Below are positions 10,934 to 21,963 of a DNA stretch of 64,000 nt, in pieces. The stretch's first letter is position 1. Each line of letters begins with the position of its first letter. The position numbers and the translations under genes are program-made. Source of the stretch: Escherichia whittamii (lineage in GTDB: Bacteria > Pseudomonadota > Gammaproteobacteria > Enterobacterales > Enterobacteriaceae). The notes under the pieces were generated by a model. That model saw only the letters and a list, made by a program, of their open reading frames with translations. It ran no database searches and had not been told where the DNA came from. The stretch lies in assembly GCF_014836715.1 (NCBI RefSeq), contig NZ_JACSQI010000010.1, positions 124,001 through 188,000 on the forward strand. The letters are read 5' to 3'.

Positions 10934-11977
10934 ATGCGCTATCGCATTTTTCTTCTCTTTTTTTTCGCCTGGTTGCCGACGTCTTTGGCGTGGGCGGCAC
11001 CAGCGCAACGGGCGTTTTCCGACTGGCAGGTCACCTGTAATAACCAAAACTTCTGCGTGGCGCGCAATACTGGCGATCATAATGGACTGGTGATGACCCT
11101 GAGTCGAAGCGCCGGGGCGCATACCGACGCTGTTTTACGTATTGAGCGCGGTGGATTGAAATCCCCGGATGTGTCGGAAGGGGAGATAGCGCCACGACTG
11201 CTGTTAGATGGCGAGCCGCTGACGTTAAGCGGGGACAAATGGCGGATTTCGCCGTGGTTATTAGTGACCGATGATACGGCGACCATCACCGCATTTTTAA
11301 AGATGATTCAGGAAGGGAAAGCCGTCACTTTACGCGACGGCGATCAGACTATTTCTCTGGCCGGATTGAAAGCAGCGTTGCTGTTTATTGATGCCCAGCA
11401 AAAGCGCGTTGGTAGTGAAACCGCATGGATTAAGAAAGGGGACGAGCCGCCGCTGAGTGTACCGCCAGCGCCTGCGCTAAAAGAGGTCGCTGTGGTAAAC
11501 CCAACGCCGACGCCACTCTCACTCGAAGAGCGTAACGATTTGCTGGATTACGGTAACTGGCGGATGAATGGCCTGCGCTGTTCGCTTGATCCGTTGCGTC
11601 GCGAAGTCAATGTCACTGCGCTGACTGACGACAAAGCGTTAATGATGATTAGCTGTGAAGCAGGCGCGTATAACACCATTGATCTGGCGTGGATTGTGTC
11701 GCGTAAAAAGCCGCTGGCCTCGCGCCCGGTACGGTTACGTTTACCATTCAACAACGGTCAGGAAACGAATGAACTGGAGTTGATGAATGCGACATTTGAT
11801 GAAAAAACGCGTGAACTGGTGACCTTAGCGAAAGGCCGCGGATTAAGCGATTGTGGTATTCAGGCGCGCTGGCGTTTTGACGGCCAGCGTTTTCGCCTGG
11901 TGCGTTACGCTGCCGAACCGACCTGCGATAACTGGCATGGGCCAGACGCCTGGCCTACGCTTTGGATCACGCGTTGA
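10934..11977 (+). CDS. ypfG: YpfG, periplasmic DUF1176 family protein
   Basis: A 347-residue exported protein. The N-terminus MRYRIFLLFFFAWLPTSLAWA is a clear Sec signal peptide with cleavage expected after about residue 21. The mature protein starts with AQRAFSDWQVTCNNQNFC and contains several paired cysteines suitable for disulfides. The family is widespread in proteobacteria without a settled function. It stands alone between nudK and the convergent tktB, with a BIME after its stop. Confidence 0.88.
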   Translation: MRYRIFLLFFFAWLPTSLAWAAPAQRAFSDWQVTCNNQNFCVARNTGDHNGLVMTLSRSAGAHTDAVLRIERGGLKSPDVSEGEIAPRLLLDGEPLTLSGDKWRISPWLLVTDDTATITAFLKMIQEGKAVTLRDGDQTISLAGLKAALLFIDAQQKRVGSETAWIKKGDEPPLSVPPAPALKEVAVVNPTPTPLSLEERNDLLDYGNWRMNGLRCSLDPLRREVNVTALTDDKALMMISCEAGAYNTIDLAWIVSRKKPLASRPVRLRLPFNNGQETNELELMNATFDEKTRELVTLAKGRGLSDCGIQARWRFDGQRFRLVRYAAEPTCDNWHGPDAWPTLWITR

Positions 11978-11979
11978 GT

Positions 11980-12072
<93 letters not shown>

Positions 12073-12080
12073 AACCGGCA

Positions 12081-14084
12081 TCAGGCACCTTTCACCCCCA
12101 GCACCTTATGCGCTTTTGCCACAATATTCTCGGCGGTAAAGTCAAAGAACGGGAACAGCTTATCCGCTGGGGCCGATTCCCCGTAGCCGGTCATCCCGAC
12201 AATCGCCCCTTTCAGGCCGACGTATTTGTACCAGTAATCGGCGATGCCTGCTTCCACCGCTACGCGGGCCGCAACGTTAGAAGGCAATACCGATTCCCGA
12301 TATTCCTCATCCTGGGCGTCGAAAATATCGGTCGAGGGCAGGGAAACCACCCGCACATTACGCCCTTCGCCCGCTAATTTCTCCGCCGCTTGCAGGGTAA
12401 TTTCCATCTCTGACCCCGTGGCAATCAAAATAATATCCGGCTTACCGCCGCTGTCTTTCAGCACATAGCCACCACGGGCAATTTCTTTAACCTGATCCGG
12501 CGTACGTTCCACCTGCGCCAGATTCTGCCTTGAGAGGATCAGCGCCGTCGGTCCGTTGTGGCGCTCAACCGCCAGCTTCCAGCCCACTGCTGCTTCCACC
12601 TGATCGCACGGTCGCCAGGTGCTGAAATTCGGCGTTAAGCGCAAACTGGCCAGTTGCTCAACCGCCTGGTGCGTTGGACCATCTTCCCCCAGGCCAATCG
12701 AGTCGTGGGTATAAACCATAATCTGCCGCGCTTTCATCAGCGCCGCCATCCGCGCGGCGTTACGGGCGTATTCAACAAACATCAGGAACGTTGCGGTATA
12801 CGGTACAAATCCACCGTGGTGTGCAATGCCGTTGGCAATAGCAGTCATACCAAATTCACGTACCCCGTAGTGAATATAATTCCCTGCGGGATCTTCCTTC
12901 AGCGATACAGAACCTTTCCAGATGGTGAGGTTACTTGGGGCCAGATCCGCCGAACCGCCAAGCAGTTCCGGCAGCATAGGGCCGTAGGCGTTAAGCGTAT
13001 TTTGCGACGCTTTACGGGTAGCGATTTTCGCCGGATTCGCCTGCAACTCATTGATATATTTCTGAGTCGTTTTCTCCCAGTCCTTCGGCAAACCACCACT
13101 CATCCGGCGAGTAAACTCTTCTGCCAGTTGCGGATGAGCCTTTTTATACGCGGCAAACTTCTCATTCCAGCTCTGCTGGGCTTTTTCGCCTTTTTCGCGG
13201 GCATCCCAGGCGTGATAAATCTCTTTGGGGATCTCAAATGGCGGATGATGCCAGCCTAGTTTTTGTCGTGCCAGTGCCACTTCTTCTTCACCCAGCGGTG
13301 CACCGTGGGCCTCTTCCTTACCCGCTTTATTAGGCGAACCAAAGCCAATCACTGTACGGCAGATAATCAACGACGGCTTATCTTTCACGCTTTGTGCTTC
13401 GAGGATCGCGTCCTTAACCGCCTGTGGATCGTGGCCGTCGATCTCGTGGATCACATGCCAGTGGTAGGCTTCAAACCGTTTTGCCGTATCGTCGGTAAAC
13501 CAGCCTTCGGTTTCACCATCAATCGAAATACCGTTGTGATCGTAAAAGCCAATCAGCTTGCCGAGTCCCAGCGTACCCGCCAGCGAACAGACTTCGTGAG
13601 AGATTCCTTCCATCAGACAGCCGTCGCCCATAAACACGTAGGTGAAGTGATCGACAATCTCATGGTCCGGCTGGTTAAACTGCGCCGCCAGTGTACGTTC
13701 AGCTATCGCCATCCCGACTGCGTTCGCCAAACCTTGCCCAAGTGGACCTGTGGTGGTTTCAACACCTGGCGTATAGCCAATCTCCGGATGGCCTGGGGTT
13801 TTCGAATGCAGTTGACGGAAATTTTTCAGTTCTTCGAGCGGTAGGTCATAACCAGTCAGATGAAGCAAACTGTAGAGCAGCATCGACGCGTGACCGTTGG
13901 AGAGAATAAAGCGGTCGCGATCATACCAGGTCGGATCGGTGGGGTTATGTTTAAGAAAATCATTCCACAGCACTTCGGCAATATCTGCCATACCCATCGG
14001 CGCACCGGGATGACCAGAATTGGCTTTTTGCACCGCATCCATACTGAGCGCGCGAATCGCATTGGCAAGGTCTTTTCGGGACAT
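12081..14084 (-). CDS. tktB: Transketolase 2
   Basis: Thiamine-diphosphate enzyme that moves two-carbon units between ketoses and aldoses in the non-oxidative pentose phosphate pathway. The 667-residue length is standard. The ThDP/Mg motif starts at GDGCLMEG and ends near [10 protein letters not shown]; the catalytic glutamate region of the pyrimidine domain is present near [13 protein letters not shown]. The gene follows talA by 20 bases, forming the talA-tktB operon, which in K-12 is stationary-phase (RpoS) expressed; that regulation is known for K-12 and not read from this sequence. Confidence 0.96.
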   Translation of the reverse strand: MSRKDLANAIRALSMDAVQKANSGHPGAPMGMADIAEVLWNDFLKHNPTDPTWYDRDRFILSNGHASMLLYSLLHLTGYDLPLEELKNFRQLHSKTPGHPEIGYTPGVETTTGPLGQGLANAVGMAIAERTLAAQFNQPDHEIVDHFTYVFMGDGCLMEGISHEVCSLAGTLGLGKLIGFYDHNGISIDGETEGWFTDDTAKRFEAYHWHVIHEIDGHDPQAVKDAILEAQSVKDKPSLIICRTVIGFGSPNKAGKEEAHGAPLGEEEVALARQKLGWHHPPFEIPKEIYHAWDAREKGEKAQQSWNEKFAAYKKAHPQLAEEFTRRMSGGLPKDWEKTTQKYINELQANPAKIATRKASQNTLNAYGPMLPELLGGSADLAPSNLTIWKGSVSLKEDPAGNYIHYGVREFGMTAIANGIAHHGGFVPYTATFLMFVEYARNAARMAALMKARQIMVYTHDSIGLGEDGPTHQAVEQLASLRLTPNFSTWRPCDQVEAAVGWKLAVERHNGPTALILSRQNLAQVERTPDQVKEIARGGYVLKDSGGKPDIILIATGSEMEITLQAAEKLAGEGRNVRVVSLPSTDIFDAQDEEYRESVLPSNVAARVAVEAGIADYWYKYVGLKGAIVGMTGYGESAPADKLFPFFDFTAENIVAKAHKVLGVKGA

Positions 14085-14104
14085 AAAACACTCCGTGGCT
14101 GGTT

Positions 14105-15055
14105 TTAGAATTTGGCGGCAAGAAGATCTTCCAGTTTGCGTTGATCGACGGCGAACAGGCGGATGCCTTCAGACAGTTTTTCTACCGCCATCGCATCCTG
14201 ATTATGCTCCCAACGGAACTCCGCTTCGCTCATGGGGGCAGGGCGTGGGAATGTCTGAGAAGGCGGGATTAATTTGCGGACGACTGGTGAGACTTTTTCC
14301 TGCAACTCTTTCAGCAAGTTCGGCGCGATGGTCAGACGATCGCAGCCGGTTAACGCGAGGATTTGCTCGGTACGGCGGAAACTTGCGCCCATCACAATGG
14401 TTTCATAGCGGTGCTGCTTATAGTAGTCGTAGATATTACGCACTGACTTAACGCCTGGATCTTCTTCTACCACATACGGGTCCAGCGGCTTGCGCGCCTG
14501 ATACCAGTCATAAATACGACCGACAAACGGCGAAATCAGAAAAACGCCCGCTTCTGCACAGGCGCGTGCCTGAGCAAAGGAAAACAGCAGCGTCAGGTTG
14601 CAGTTAATGCCTTCTTTTTCCAGCTCTTCTGCTGCGCGAATTCCTTCCCAGGTCGAAGCCAGTTTGATCAGAATGCGTGATTTCTCAACGCCCTGTTGCT
14701 GGTACAAATCCACCAGATGGCGTGCTTTTTCAATACTCTTTTCTTTGTCAAAAGAGAGGCGTGCGTCAACTTCTGTTGACACACGACCGGGTACGATTTT
14801 GAGAATTTCTGTACCGAAATTGACCGCCAACTTATCGCAGGCAGCTACCACTTGTTGTTCCTGCGTTTGGCCATTTTTTTTACCCCAGGCGATAGCATCG
14901 TCTATTAAATGCTCATATTGTGATAATCCGGCAGCCTTGAGTAATAACGAAGGATTGGTGGTGGCATCCTGGGGGTGATAATGGCGAATGGACTCAATAT
15001 CACCGCTGTCAGCCACTACAGTGGTGAACTGTTTGATGCCGTCTAACTCGTTCAT
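14105..15055 (-). CDS. talA: Transaldolase A
   Basis: Transfers a dihydroxyacetone unit from sedoheptulose-7-phosphate to glyceraldehyde-3-phosphate through a Schiff-base lysine, here in [14 protein letters not shown]. Length is 316 residues, as in K-12. The conserved TTNPSLL segment is near the N-terminus (about residues 32-38). First gene of the talA-tktB operon and divergent from maeB across a 287-base gap. Confidence 0.96.
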   Translation of the reverse strand: MNELDGIKQFTTVVADSGDIESIRHYHPQDATTNPSLLLKAAGLSQYEHLIDDAIAWGKKNGQTQEQQVVAACDKLAVNFGTEILKIVPGRVSTEVDARLSFDKEKSIEKARHLVDLYQQQGVEKSRILIKLASTWEGIRAAEELEKEGINCNLTLLFSFAQARACAEAGVFLISPFVGRIYDWYQARKPLDPYVVEEDPGVKSVRNIYDYYKQHRYETIVMGASFRRTEQILALTGCDRLTIAPNLLKELQEKVSPVVRKLIPPSQTFPRPAPMSEAEFRWEHNQDAMAVEKLSEGIRLFAVDQRKLEDLLAAKF

Positions 15056-15342
15056 AGGAAATACTCCTTGAAAAGTAAAGTGTTAGATGAGTGCGTTAAT
15101 TCACACTTCTGAGAAATTTCGTTAAACGCATCAAAAAAGCATAGCAGACAGGCATGGTATTGCTGGATTAAGCAGGTAACATCAGTGTTATGGGATTATT
15201 ACCAAAACATTATTTGATGGGGGAGGGGTTGGGCTTGCTCAGAGTCCCGAAGCTCCGGCAAGGTAATAATGTGCGCCACGTTGTGGGCTGAGGCAGTTGC
15301 CCACACCTATTTTTGTGAACGTTACGTGAAAGGAACAACCAA
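15056..15342. other. Divergent promoter region talA/maeB
   Basis: A 287-base gap between divergent genes. A ribosome-binding stretch (GTGAAAGGAAC) precedes maeB. No convincing operator or small gene is visible; the sequence should carry promoters for both genes. Confidence 0.45.
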
Positions 15343-17622
15343 ATGGATGAGCAGTTAAAACAAAGTGCACTTGATTTCCATGAATTTCCTGTACCAGGAA
15401 AAATCCAGGTTTCTCCGACCAAACCTCTGGCAACGCAGCGCGATCTGGCGCTGGCCTATTCACCTGGTGTCGCCGCGCCTTGTCTTGAAATCGAAAAAGA
15501 TCCGTTAAAAGCCTATAAATATACTGCGCGCGGTAACCTGGTGGCGGTGATCTCCAACGGTACGGCGGTGCTGGGATTAGGCAACATTGGCGCGCTGGCT
15601 GGCAAACCGGTGATGGAAGGCAAGGGCGTTCTGTTTAAGAAATTCGCCGGAATTGATGTGTTTGACATCGAAGTTGACGAGCTGGACCCGGATAAATTTA
15701 TTGAAGTGGTCGCCGCACTCGAACCGACCTTCGGCGGCATCAACCTCGAAGACATTAAAGCGCCGGAATGTTTCTATATTGAGCAGAAACTGCGCGAGCG
15801 GATGAACATTCCTGTATTCCACGACGACCAGCACGGGACGGCAATCATCAGTACCGCCGCCATTCTCAACGGCTTACGCGTCGTTGAGAAAAATATCTCC
15901 GACGTACGGATGGTGGTTTCTGGTGCGGGCGCAGCAGCAATTGCCTGTATGAACCTGCTGGTGGCGCTGGGTCTGCAAAAACATAACATCGTTGTATGTG
16001 ACTCAAAAGGCGTTATTTATCAGGGCCGTGAGCCGAACATGGCGGAAACCAAAGCGGCTTACGCGGTGGTGGATGACGGCAAACGTACTCTCGACGATGT
16101 GATTGAAGGTGCGGATATTTTCCTTGGCTGTTCCGGCCCGAAAGTGCTGACTCAGGAGATGGTGAAGAAAATGGCCCGCGCGCCGATGATCCTTGCGTTG
16201 GCAAACCCGGAGCCGGAAATTCTGCCACCGCTGGCGAAAGAAGTGCGTCCGGATGCCATCATCTGTACCGGTCGTTCTGACTATCCAAACCAGGTCAACA
16301 ACGTGCTTTGCTTCCCGTTCATCTTCCGTGGCGCGCTGGACGTTGGCGCAACCGCTATTAATGAAGAGATGAAACTGGCGGCGGTACGTGCGATTGCTGA
16401 ACTGGCGCATGCGGAACAGAGCGAAGTGGTGGCTTCTGCCTATGGCGATCAGGATCTGAGTTTTGGCCCGGAATACATCATTCCTAAACCGTTCGATCCA
16501 CGTCTGATCGTTAAGATCGCCCCTGCGGTCGCTAAAGCGGCGATGGAGTCCGGCGTGGCGACGCGTCCGATTGCTGATTTTGACGTCTACATCGACAAAC
16601 TGACTGAGTTCGTTTACAAAACCAACCTGTTTATGAAGCCGATATTCTCCCAGGCTCGCAAAGCGCCGAAACGCGTTGTTCTGCCGGAAGGGGAAGAGGC
16701 GCGCGTTCTGCACGCCACTCAGGAACTGGTTACCCTGGGGCTGGCAAAACCGATTCTCATTGGCCGTCCGAACGTTATCGAAATGCGCATTCAGAAACTG
16801 GGCTTGCAGATCAAAGCGGGCGTTGATTTTGAGATCGTCAATAACGAATCCGATCCGCGTTTTAAAGAGTACTGGAGTGAATACTTCCAGATCATGAAGC
16901 GTCGTGGTGTAACTCAGGAACAGGCGCAACGTGCGCTGATCAGCAACCCGACGGTGATCGGTGCGATCATGGTTCAGCGTGGTGAAGCCGATGCGATGAT
17001 CTGCGGAACGGTGGGCGATTATCACGAACACTTTAGCGTAGTGAAAAATGTCTTCGGTTATCGCGATGGCGTTCACACCGCAGGTGCAATGAACGCGCTG
17101 TTGCTGCCGAGTGGTAACACCTTTATTGCTGACACCTATGTTAATGATGACCCAGACGCAGAAGAGCTGGCGGAGATCACGCTGATGGCGGCAGAAACTG
17201 TCCGTCGTTTCGGTATTGAGCCGCGCGTTGCCTTACTGTCGCACTCTAACTTCGGTTCTTCTAACTGCCCGTCGTCGAGCAAAATGCGTCAAGCGCTGGA
17301 ACTGGTCCGGGAACGTGCGCCTGAGCTGATGATTGATGGCGAAATGCACGGTGATGCGGCGCTGGTGGAATCGATTCGCAACGACCGTATGCCGGACAGC
17401 ACCCTGAAAGGTTCCGCTAATATTCTGGTGATGCCGAACATGGAAGCTGCCCGTATTAGTTACAACTTACTGCGCGTTTCCAGCTCAGAAGGTGTTACCG
17501 TCGGCCCGGTGCTGATGGGCGTGGCGAAACCGGTTCACGTGTTAACGCCGATCGCGTCAGTGCGTCGTATTGTCAACATGGTGGCGCTCGCCGTGGTTGA
17601 AGCGCAAACCCAGCCGCTGTAA
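15343..17622 (+). CDS. maeB: NADP-dependent malic enzyme (malic enzyme-PTA fusion)
   Basis: Oxidative decarboxylation of malate to pyruvate with NADP+. The 759-residue protein has the family's two-part structure: a malic enzyme domain (about 1-425) with [11 protein letters not shown], the HDDQHGTA metal-site motif and the nucleotide fold [16 protein letters not shown], then a phosphotransacetylase-like C-terminal domain (about 430-759) that is regulatory and not known to be catalytic. The ATG at 15343 has AAAGGAAC upstream. A strong terminator follows. Confidence 0.96.
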   Translation: MDEQLKQSALDFHEFPVPGKIQVSPTKPLATQRDLALAYSPGVAAPCLEIEKDPLKAYKYTARGNLVAVISNGTAVLGLGNIGALAGKPVMEGKGVLFKKFAGIDVFDIEVDELDPDKFIEVVAALEPTFGGINLEDIKAPECFYIEQKLRERMNIPVFHDDQHGTAIISTAAILNGLRVVEKNISDVRMVVSGAGAAAIACMNLLVALGLQKHNIVVCDSKGVIYQGREPNMAETKAAYAVVDDGKRTLDDVIEGADIFLGCSGPKVLTQEMVKKMARAPMILALANPEPEILPPLAKEVRPDAIICTGRSDYPNQVNNVLCFPFIFRGALDVGATAINEEMKLAAVRAIAELAHAEQSEVVASAYGDQDLSFGPEYIIPKPFDPRLIVKIAPAVAKAAMESGVATRPIADFDVYIDKLTEFVYKTNLFMKPIFSQARKAPKRVVLPEGEEARVLHATQELVTLGLAKPILIGRPNVIEMRIQKLGLQIKAGVDFEIVNNESDPRFKEYWSEYFQIMKRRGVTQEQAQRALISNPTVIGAIMVQRGEADAMICGTVGDYHEHFSVVKNVFGYRDGVHTAGAMNALLLPSGNTFIADTYVNDDPDAEELAEITLMAAETVRRFGIEPRVALLSHSNFGSSNCPSSSKMRQALELVRERAPELMIDGEMHGDAALVESIRNDRMPDSTLKGSANILVMPNMEAARISYNLLRVSSSEGVTVGPVLMGVAKPVHVLTPIASVRRIVNMVALAVVEAQTQPL

Positions 17623-17639
17623 TTCTTCTTTAACTATCA

Positions 17640-17676
17640 CGCTTACCCTGAGTAATTCGGGGTAAGCGATTTTTAT
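17640..17676 (+). terminator. Terminator after maeB
   Basis: Stem CGCTTACCC...GGGTAAGCG followed by ATTTTTAT, 18 bases after the maeB stop codon: a canonical rho-independent terminator. Confidence 0.92.
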
Positions 17677-17810
17677 ATTATCAATACGTCTTACTGCTTT
17701 TACTAATAGCAAATAAATTACCCGACATAAAAATAAAGTAATATCTTTATATTTATTCATGCGCTGCATATGAAAGTTTATACACCACGGTAAATATCTC
17801 TCCATTCTTA

Positions 17811-17825
17811 GTGATCTACCTCACC
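17811..17825 (+). promoter_or_regulatory. Candidate CRP site upstream of eutS
   Basis: GTGATCTACCTCACC matches the CRP pattern TGA-N6-TCA with good flanks, about 85 bases before the eutS start. Catabolite control of ethanolamine use would fit. This is pattern recognition only; EutR with B12 and ethanolamine is the established activator. Confidence 0.45.
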
Positions 17826-17909
17826 TTTTAAACTCGCTTGCCGAATTTTGTTATTTACTCTGACGAAAAATTGTCACGATACACGCAAGTTTTTTACAGG
17901 CGGCGACTT

Positions 17910-18245
17910 ATGGACAAAGAACGCATCATTCAGGAATTTGTACCCGGGAAACAGGTCACGCTGGCGCATCTTATCGCGCATCCGGGCGAAGAGCTGGCGA
18001 AAAAAATCGGCGTTCCGGATGCTGGCGCAATTGGCATTATGACGCTAACGCCAGGCGAAACAGCAATGATCGCCGGTGATTTAGCACTGAAAGCCGCCGA
18101 TGTGCATATCGGTTTTCTCGACCGCTTCAGCGGCGCATTGGTGATTTATGGCTCGGTGGGCGCAGTCGAAGAGGCTTTATCACAAACCGTCAGCGGTTTA
18201 GGGCGTTTATTAAATTATACGCTGTGTGAAATGACCAAAAGTTAA
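17910..18245 (+). CDS. eutS: EutS, bent-hexamer microcompartment shell protein
   Basis: A BMC-domain shell protein of the ethanolamine microcompartment. It has 111 residues, starting [13 protein letters not shown] at ATG 17910 (in-frame sequence upstream lacks a better start). The BMC signature includes [18 protein letters not shown] and [16 protein letters not shown]. The K-12 homologue forms a bent, circularly permuted hexamer that shapes shell edges. It is the first gene of the 17-gene eut operon, placed just after the candidate regulatory region. Confidence 0.95.
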
Positions 18246-18257
18246 TACGAGGCATTC

Positions 18258-18737
18258 ATGAAGCGAATTGCGTTTGTGGGTAGCGTCGGGGCAGGAAAAA
18301 CAACGTTATTTAATGCGTTGCAGGGAGATTATACCCTCGCCAGAAAAACACAGGCCGTGGAATTTAATGATAATGGCGATATTGATACTCCGGGTGAATA
18401 TTTTAGCCATCCCCGCTGGTATCACGCCTTAATTACCACACTACAGGATGTGGACATGCTGATATATGTCCACGGCGCAAATGACCCGGAAAGCCGATTA
18501 CCTGCCGGGTTGCTGGATATTGGCGTCACTAAACGGCAAATCGCCGTCATCAGTAAAACGGACATGCCGGATGCTGACGTCGCCGCAACGCGAAAGTTAT
18601 TGCTTGAGACTGGCTTTGAAGAGCCGATTTTCGAGCTAAACAGCCACGACCCGCAAAGCGTGCAGCAACTGGTGGATTATCTGGCATCTCTCACCGAACA
18701 GGAGGAAGCAGGTGAAAAAACTCATCACAGCGAATGA
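18258..18737 (+). CDS. eutP: EutP, P-loop protein of the eut operon
   Basis: A 159-residue GTPase-fold protein with Walker A GSVGAGKTT at residues 8-16, a Walker B-like DTPGEY and a base-recognition SKTD. In Salmonella the homologue has been reported as an acetate kinase, which would couple acetyl-CoA processing to ATP synthesis; the biological role in E. coli is less certain. Its 3' end overlaps the eutQ start by 26 bases. Confidence 0.92.
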   Translation: MKRIAFVGSVGAGKTTLFNALQGDYTLARKTQAVEFNDNGDIDTPGEYFSHPRWYHALITTLQDVDMLIYVHGANDPESRLPAGLLDIGVTKRQIAVISKTDMPDADVAATRKLLLETGFEEPIFELNSHDPQSVQQLVDYLASLTEQEEAGEKTHHSE

Positions 18738-19413
18738 TATTCGTGAAGCACATGCGCGCGGCGAACAGGCAATGTCTGTGGTTTTGCGCGCCAGCATTAT
18801 TACCCCGGAAGCCCGCGAAGTAGCAGACTTGCTGGGAGTTACCATCACTGAATGCGATGAATCGACGCCAGTAACGGCATCCGTTCCCGCCAGCGAGCCA
18901 GCCGATAAAACCGAAAGCCAGCGCATTCGCGAAACCATCCTCGCCCAGCTGCCAGAAGGCCAGTTTACCGAAAGCCTGGTTGCGCAGCTGATGGAAAAAG
19001 TGATGAAGGAAAAACAGTCGCTGGAGCAGGGCGCAATGCAGTCGAGCTTTAGATCGGTAACTGGCAAAGGCGGCATCAAAGTTATTGATGGCGGCAGCGT
19101 TAAGTTTGGTCGCTTTGATGGCGCACAGCCACACTGCGTCGGTTTAACGGATCTGGTGACCGGAGACGATGGCAGCAGCATGGCTGCGGGTTTTATGCAG
19201 TGGGATAACGCCTTCTTCCCGTGGACTCTGAACTACGACGAAATCGACATGGTACTGGAAGGTGAACTGCACGTTCGCCATGAAGGAGAAACCATGATCG
19301 CCAAAGCAGGCGACGTGATGTTTATCCCGAAAGGTTCCAGCATTGAATTTGGTACGACATCCAGCGTGAAATTCCTGTATGTCGCCTGGCCGGCTAACTG
19401 GCAATCCCTATGA
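18712..19413 (+). CDS. eutQ: EutQ, cupin protein with reported acetate kinase activity
   Basis: A 233-residue protein whose C-terminal half is a cupin barrel (about 100-230) with the segment LEGELHVRHEGETMIAKAGD. The N-terminal part is a linker plus a short helical region. The start is GTG 18712 with GGAGG seven bases upstream, inside the end of eutP. Work in Salmonella reports acetate kinase activity and a need for EutQ in anaerobic ethanolamine growth and compartment assembly; I infer the same role here. Confidence 0.92.
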   Translation: MKKLITANDIREAHARGEQAMSVVLRASIITPEAREVADLLGVTITECDESTPVTASVPASEPADKTESQRIRETILAQLPEGQFTESLVAQLMEKVMKEKQSLEQGAMQSSFRSVTGKGGIKVIDGGSVKFGRFDGAQPHCVGLTDLVTGDDGSSMAAGFMQWDNAFFPWTLNYDEIDMVLEGELHVRHEGETMIAKAGDVMFIPKGSSIEFGTTSSVKFLYVAWPANWQSL

Positions 19414-20213
19414 AAGATTTCATCACCGAAGCATGGCTAAGAGCGAACCATACGCTCAGTGAAGGCGCAGAGATCCATCTCCCTGTGGACAGTCGCCTGA
19501 CGCCCTCTGCCCGGGAGTTACTGGAAAGCCGCCATCTGCGCATCAAGTTTATTGACGAGCAGGGCAGCCTGTTTGTGGACGATGAACAGCAGCAGCCGCA
19601 GCCCGTTCACGGGCTGACCAGTAGCGATGAACATCCGCAGGCATGTTGTGAACTGTGCCACCAGCCGGTGGCGAAAAAGCCAGACACGCTAACTCACCTG
19701 TCGGCGGAAAAAATGGTCGCCAAAAGCGATCCGCGTCTGGGTTTTCGCGCTGTTCTCGACACCACCATTGCACTTACGGTGTGGCTGCAAATTGAACTGG
19801 CGGAACCGTGGCAGCCGTGGCTGGCGGATATCCGTTCACGTCTTGGCAACATTATGCGCGCCGATGCGCTGGGGGAACCGCTGGGCTGTCAGGCGATTGT
19901 CGGGCTTTCTGACGAAGATCTGCATCGGCTTTCTCACCAGCCGCTGCGCTATCTCGACCACGATCATCTGGTGCCGGAAGCCAGCCACGGACGCGATGCG
20001 GCGTTGCTGAATCTGCTACGCACCAAAGTGCGTGAAACCGAGACGGTAGCGGCACAGGTGTTTATCACCCGCAGTTTTGACGTATTACGCCCGGACATCT
20101 TGCAGGCGCTGAACCGCCTTTCCAGCACGGTTTACGTGATGATGATCCTGAGCGTAGCGAAGCAGCCGTTAACGGTGAAACAGCTCCAACAACGACTGGG
20201 AGAGACGCAATGA
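19410..20213 (+). CDS. eutT: EutT, corrinoid adenosyltransferase
   Basis: Makes adenosylcobalamin, the cofactor of EutBC, from cobalamin and ATP. The diagnostic metal motif HX11CCX2C of EutT-type transferases is intact: His67, Cys79, Cys80, Cys83. Length 267 residues is standard. Start and stop codons overlap by four bases with eutQ upstream and eutD downstream (ATGA arrangement), pointing to translational coupling. Confidence 0.95.
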   Translation: MKDFITEAWLRANHTLSEGAEIHLPVDSRLTPSARELLESRHLRIKFIDEQGSLFVDDEQQQPQPVHGLTSSDEHPQACCELCHQPVAKKPDTLTHLSAEKMVAKSDPRLGFRAVLDTTIALTVWLQIELAEPWQPWLADIRSRLGNIMRADALGEPLGCQAIVGLSDEDLHRLSHQPLRYLDHDHLVPEASHGRDAALLNLLRTKVRETETVAAQVFITRSFDVLRPDILQALNRLSSTVYVMMILSVAKQPLTVKQLQQRLGETQ

Positions 20214-21226
20214 TTATTGAACGTTGCCGTGAACTGGCGTTGCGAGCGCCCGCCAGAGTTGTTTTTCCGGATGCGTTAGACCAGCGTGTACTGAAAGCCG
20301 CGCAATATCTGCATCAACAAGGTCTGGCGACACCTGTTCTGGTCGCCAATCCGTTTGAACTTCGCCAGTTTGCGCTCAGTCACGGCGTGGCGATGGACGG
20401 GCTACAGGTGATTGATCCGCATGGCAACCTCGTAATGCGGGAAGAATTTGCCCACCGCTGGCTGGCCCGTGCGGGCGAAAAAACGCCGCCGGATGCGTTG
20501 GAAAAACTCACCGATCCGCTGATGTTTGCCGCCGCTATGGTTAGCGCCGGTAAAGCGGATGTCTGCATTGCTGGCAATCTCTCTTCCACGGCGAATGTGC
20601 TGCGTGCCGGATTACGCATTATCGGCTTGCAGCCAGGCTGTAAAACGCTCTCTTCCATTTTCCTGATGCTGCCCCAGTACAGTGGCCCGGCGTTGGGCTT
20701 TGCCGATTGCAGCGTGGTGCCGCAGCCGACGGCGGCGCAGCTGGCGGATATCGCGCTTGCCAGCGCCGAAACCTGGCGGGCCATCACTGGAGAAGAGCCG
20801 CGCGTGGCGATGCTGTCGTTTTCCAGCAACGGTAGCGCCCGTCATCCCTGCGTTGCCAACGTGCAGCAGGCGACAGAAATCGTCCGTGAGCGCGCACCGC
20901 AACTGGTGGTGGATGGTGAGTTGCAGTTTGACTCCGCTTTCGTGCCGGATGTTGCGGCGCAAAAAGCGCCTGCCAGCCCGCTACAGGGCAAAGCCAATGT
21001 GATGGTTTTTCCATCTCTGGAAGCGGGAAATATTGGCTACAAAATCGCACAACGACTCGGCGGATATCGTGCCGTCGGGCCATTGATACAAGGACTTGCC
21101 GCGCCGATGCACGATCTTTCTCGTGGTTGTAGCGTGCAGGAAATTATCGAACTGGCGCTGGTGGCAGCTGTACCGCGTCAGACAGAAGTGAACTGCGAAA
21201 GCAGTTTACAAACACTGGTTGAATGA
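20210..21226 (+). CDS. eutD: EutD, phosphotransacetylase
   Basis: Converts acetyl-CoA and phosphate to acetyl phosphate, recycling CoA inside the compartment and allowing ATP production by acetate kinase. The 338-residue protein is a single PTA domain, with family segments [22 protein letters not shown]-type (about residue 105), [11 protein letters not shown] and VVDGELQFD. It lacks the extra N-terminal domain of the housekeeping Pta. Overlaps eutT by four bases. Also called eutI. Confidence 0.95.
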   Translation: MIIERCRELALRAPARVVFPDALDQRVLKAAQYLHQQGLATPVLVANPFELRQFALSHGVAMDGLQVIDPHGNLVMREEFAHRWLARAGEKTPPDALEKLTDPLMFAAAMVSAGKADVCIAGNLSSTANVLRAGLRIIGLQPGCKTLSSIFLMLPQYSGPALGFADCSVVPQPTAAQLADIALASAETWRAITGEEPRVAMLSFSSNGSARHPCVANVQQATEIVRERAPQLVVDGELQFDSAFVPDVAAQKAPASPLQGKANVMVFPSLEAGNIGYKIAQRLGGYRAVGPLIQGLAAPMHDLSRGCSVQEIIELALVAAVPRQTEVNCESSLQTLVE

Positions 21227-21264
21227 ACGGTCCCGTTCTGGACCCCTATAAAGAGGAAAACACA

Positions 21265-21558
21265 ATGGAAGCATTAGGAATGATCGAAACCCGGGGCCTG
21301 GTTGCACTGATTGAGGCTTCTGATGCGATGGTGAAAGCTGCGCGCGTCAAACTGGTTGGTGTTAAGCAGATTGGCGGCGGCCTGTGTACTGCCATGGTTC
21401 GCGGTGATGTTGCCGCCTGTAAAGCCGCGACTGATGCAGGTGCCGCAGCGGCACAGCGTATCGGTGAACTGGTATCCGTACATGTTATCCCGCGTCCTCA
21501 CGGCGACCTGGAAGAAGTCTTCCCGATCGGCCTGAAAGGCGACAGCAGCAACCTGTAA
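21265..21558 (+). CDS. eutM: EutM, major hexameric shell protein
   Basis: A canonical single BMC-domain shell protein, 97 residues, starting [18 protein letters not shown] at ATG 21265 with AGAGGAAA nine bases upstream. An in-frame upstream start at 21223 would add 14 residues and overlap eutD, but the BMC family begins at this methionine. It forms flat hexameric tiles. The K65-R66-type edge pattern of the family is replaced by the usual enterobacterial VIPRPH ending. Also called cchA. Confidence 0.96.
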   Translation: MEALGMIETRGLVALIEASDAMVKAARVKLVGVKQIGGGLCTAMVRGDVAACKAATDAGAAAAQRIGELVSVHVIPRPHGDLEEVFPIGLKGDSSNL

Positions 21559-21567
21559 TCACCCTGT

Positions 21568-21603
21568 GTGACGTCGACTCGGGCGTCACGCTCTCTCCTT
21601 TTT
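21568..21603 (+). terminator. Intra-operon hairpin between eutM and eutN
   Basis: GTGACG...CGTCAC stem followed, after a short C/T spacer, by TTTTT. It is terminator-like but weak, and it may limit read-through or protect the 3' end of the highly needed eutM message rather than stop transcription. Confidence 0.4.
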
Positions 21604-21664
21604 CATTTTACCTTCCGCGGAGGGTAGGGGGAGCTTTTACCTGAAATACGCCACGGAGGCGGGT

Positions 21665-21952
21665 ATGAAACTGGCAGTCGTCACTGGACAAATTGTTTGT
21701 ACCGTACGCCATCACGGACTGGCGCATGACAAATTGCTGATGGTGGAAATGATTGACTCACAAGGTAATCCTGACGGGCAGTGTGCCGTTGCCATCGACA
21801 ATATTGGCGCCGGAACCGGGGAGTGGGTGTTGCTGGTGAGTGGCAGTTCCGCCCGCCAGGCGCATAAAAGCGAAACGTCACCGGTCGATCTGTGCGTGAT
21901 TGGCATCGTCGATGAAGTGGTGTCTGGCGGTCAGGTTATTTTCCACAAATAA
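21665..21952 (+). CDS. eutN: EutN, pentameric shell vertex protein
   Basis: A 95-residue EutN/CcmL-family protein that caps the vertices of the microcompartment. It begins MKLAVVTGQIVCTVRHHG and contains the family's VAIDNIGAGTGEWVLLVSGSSAR stretch (described by its ends, about residues 39-61). The start has GGAGGCGGGT upstream. Separated from eutM by about 100 bases with a hairpin. Also called cchB. Confidence 0.95.
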   Translation: MKLAVVTGQIVCTVRHHGLAHDKLLMVEMIDSQGNPDGQCAVAIDNIGAGTGEWVLLVSGSSARQAHKSETSPVDLCVIGIVDEVVSGGQVIFHK

Positions 21953-21963
21953 GGCAGAACATC

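Noticed and set aside
16003-17076. 357-codon ORF antisense to maeB
   Set aside because: Phe/His/Arg-rich shadow frame opposite a fully conserved gene, with no start signals.
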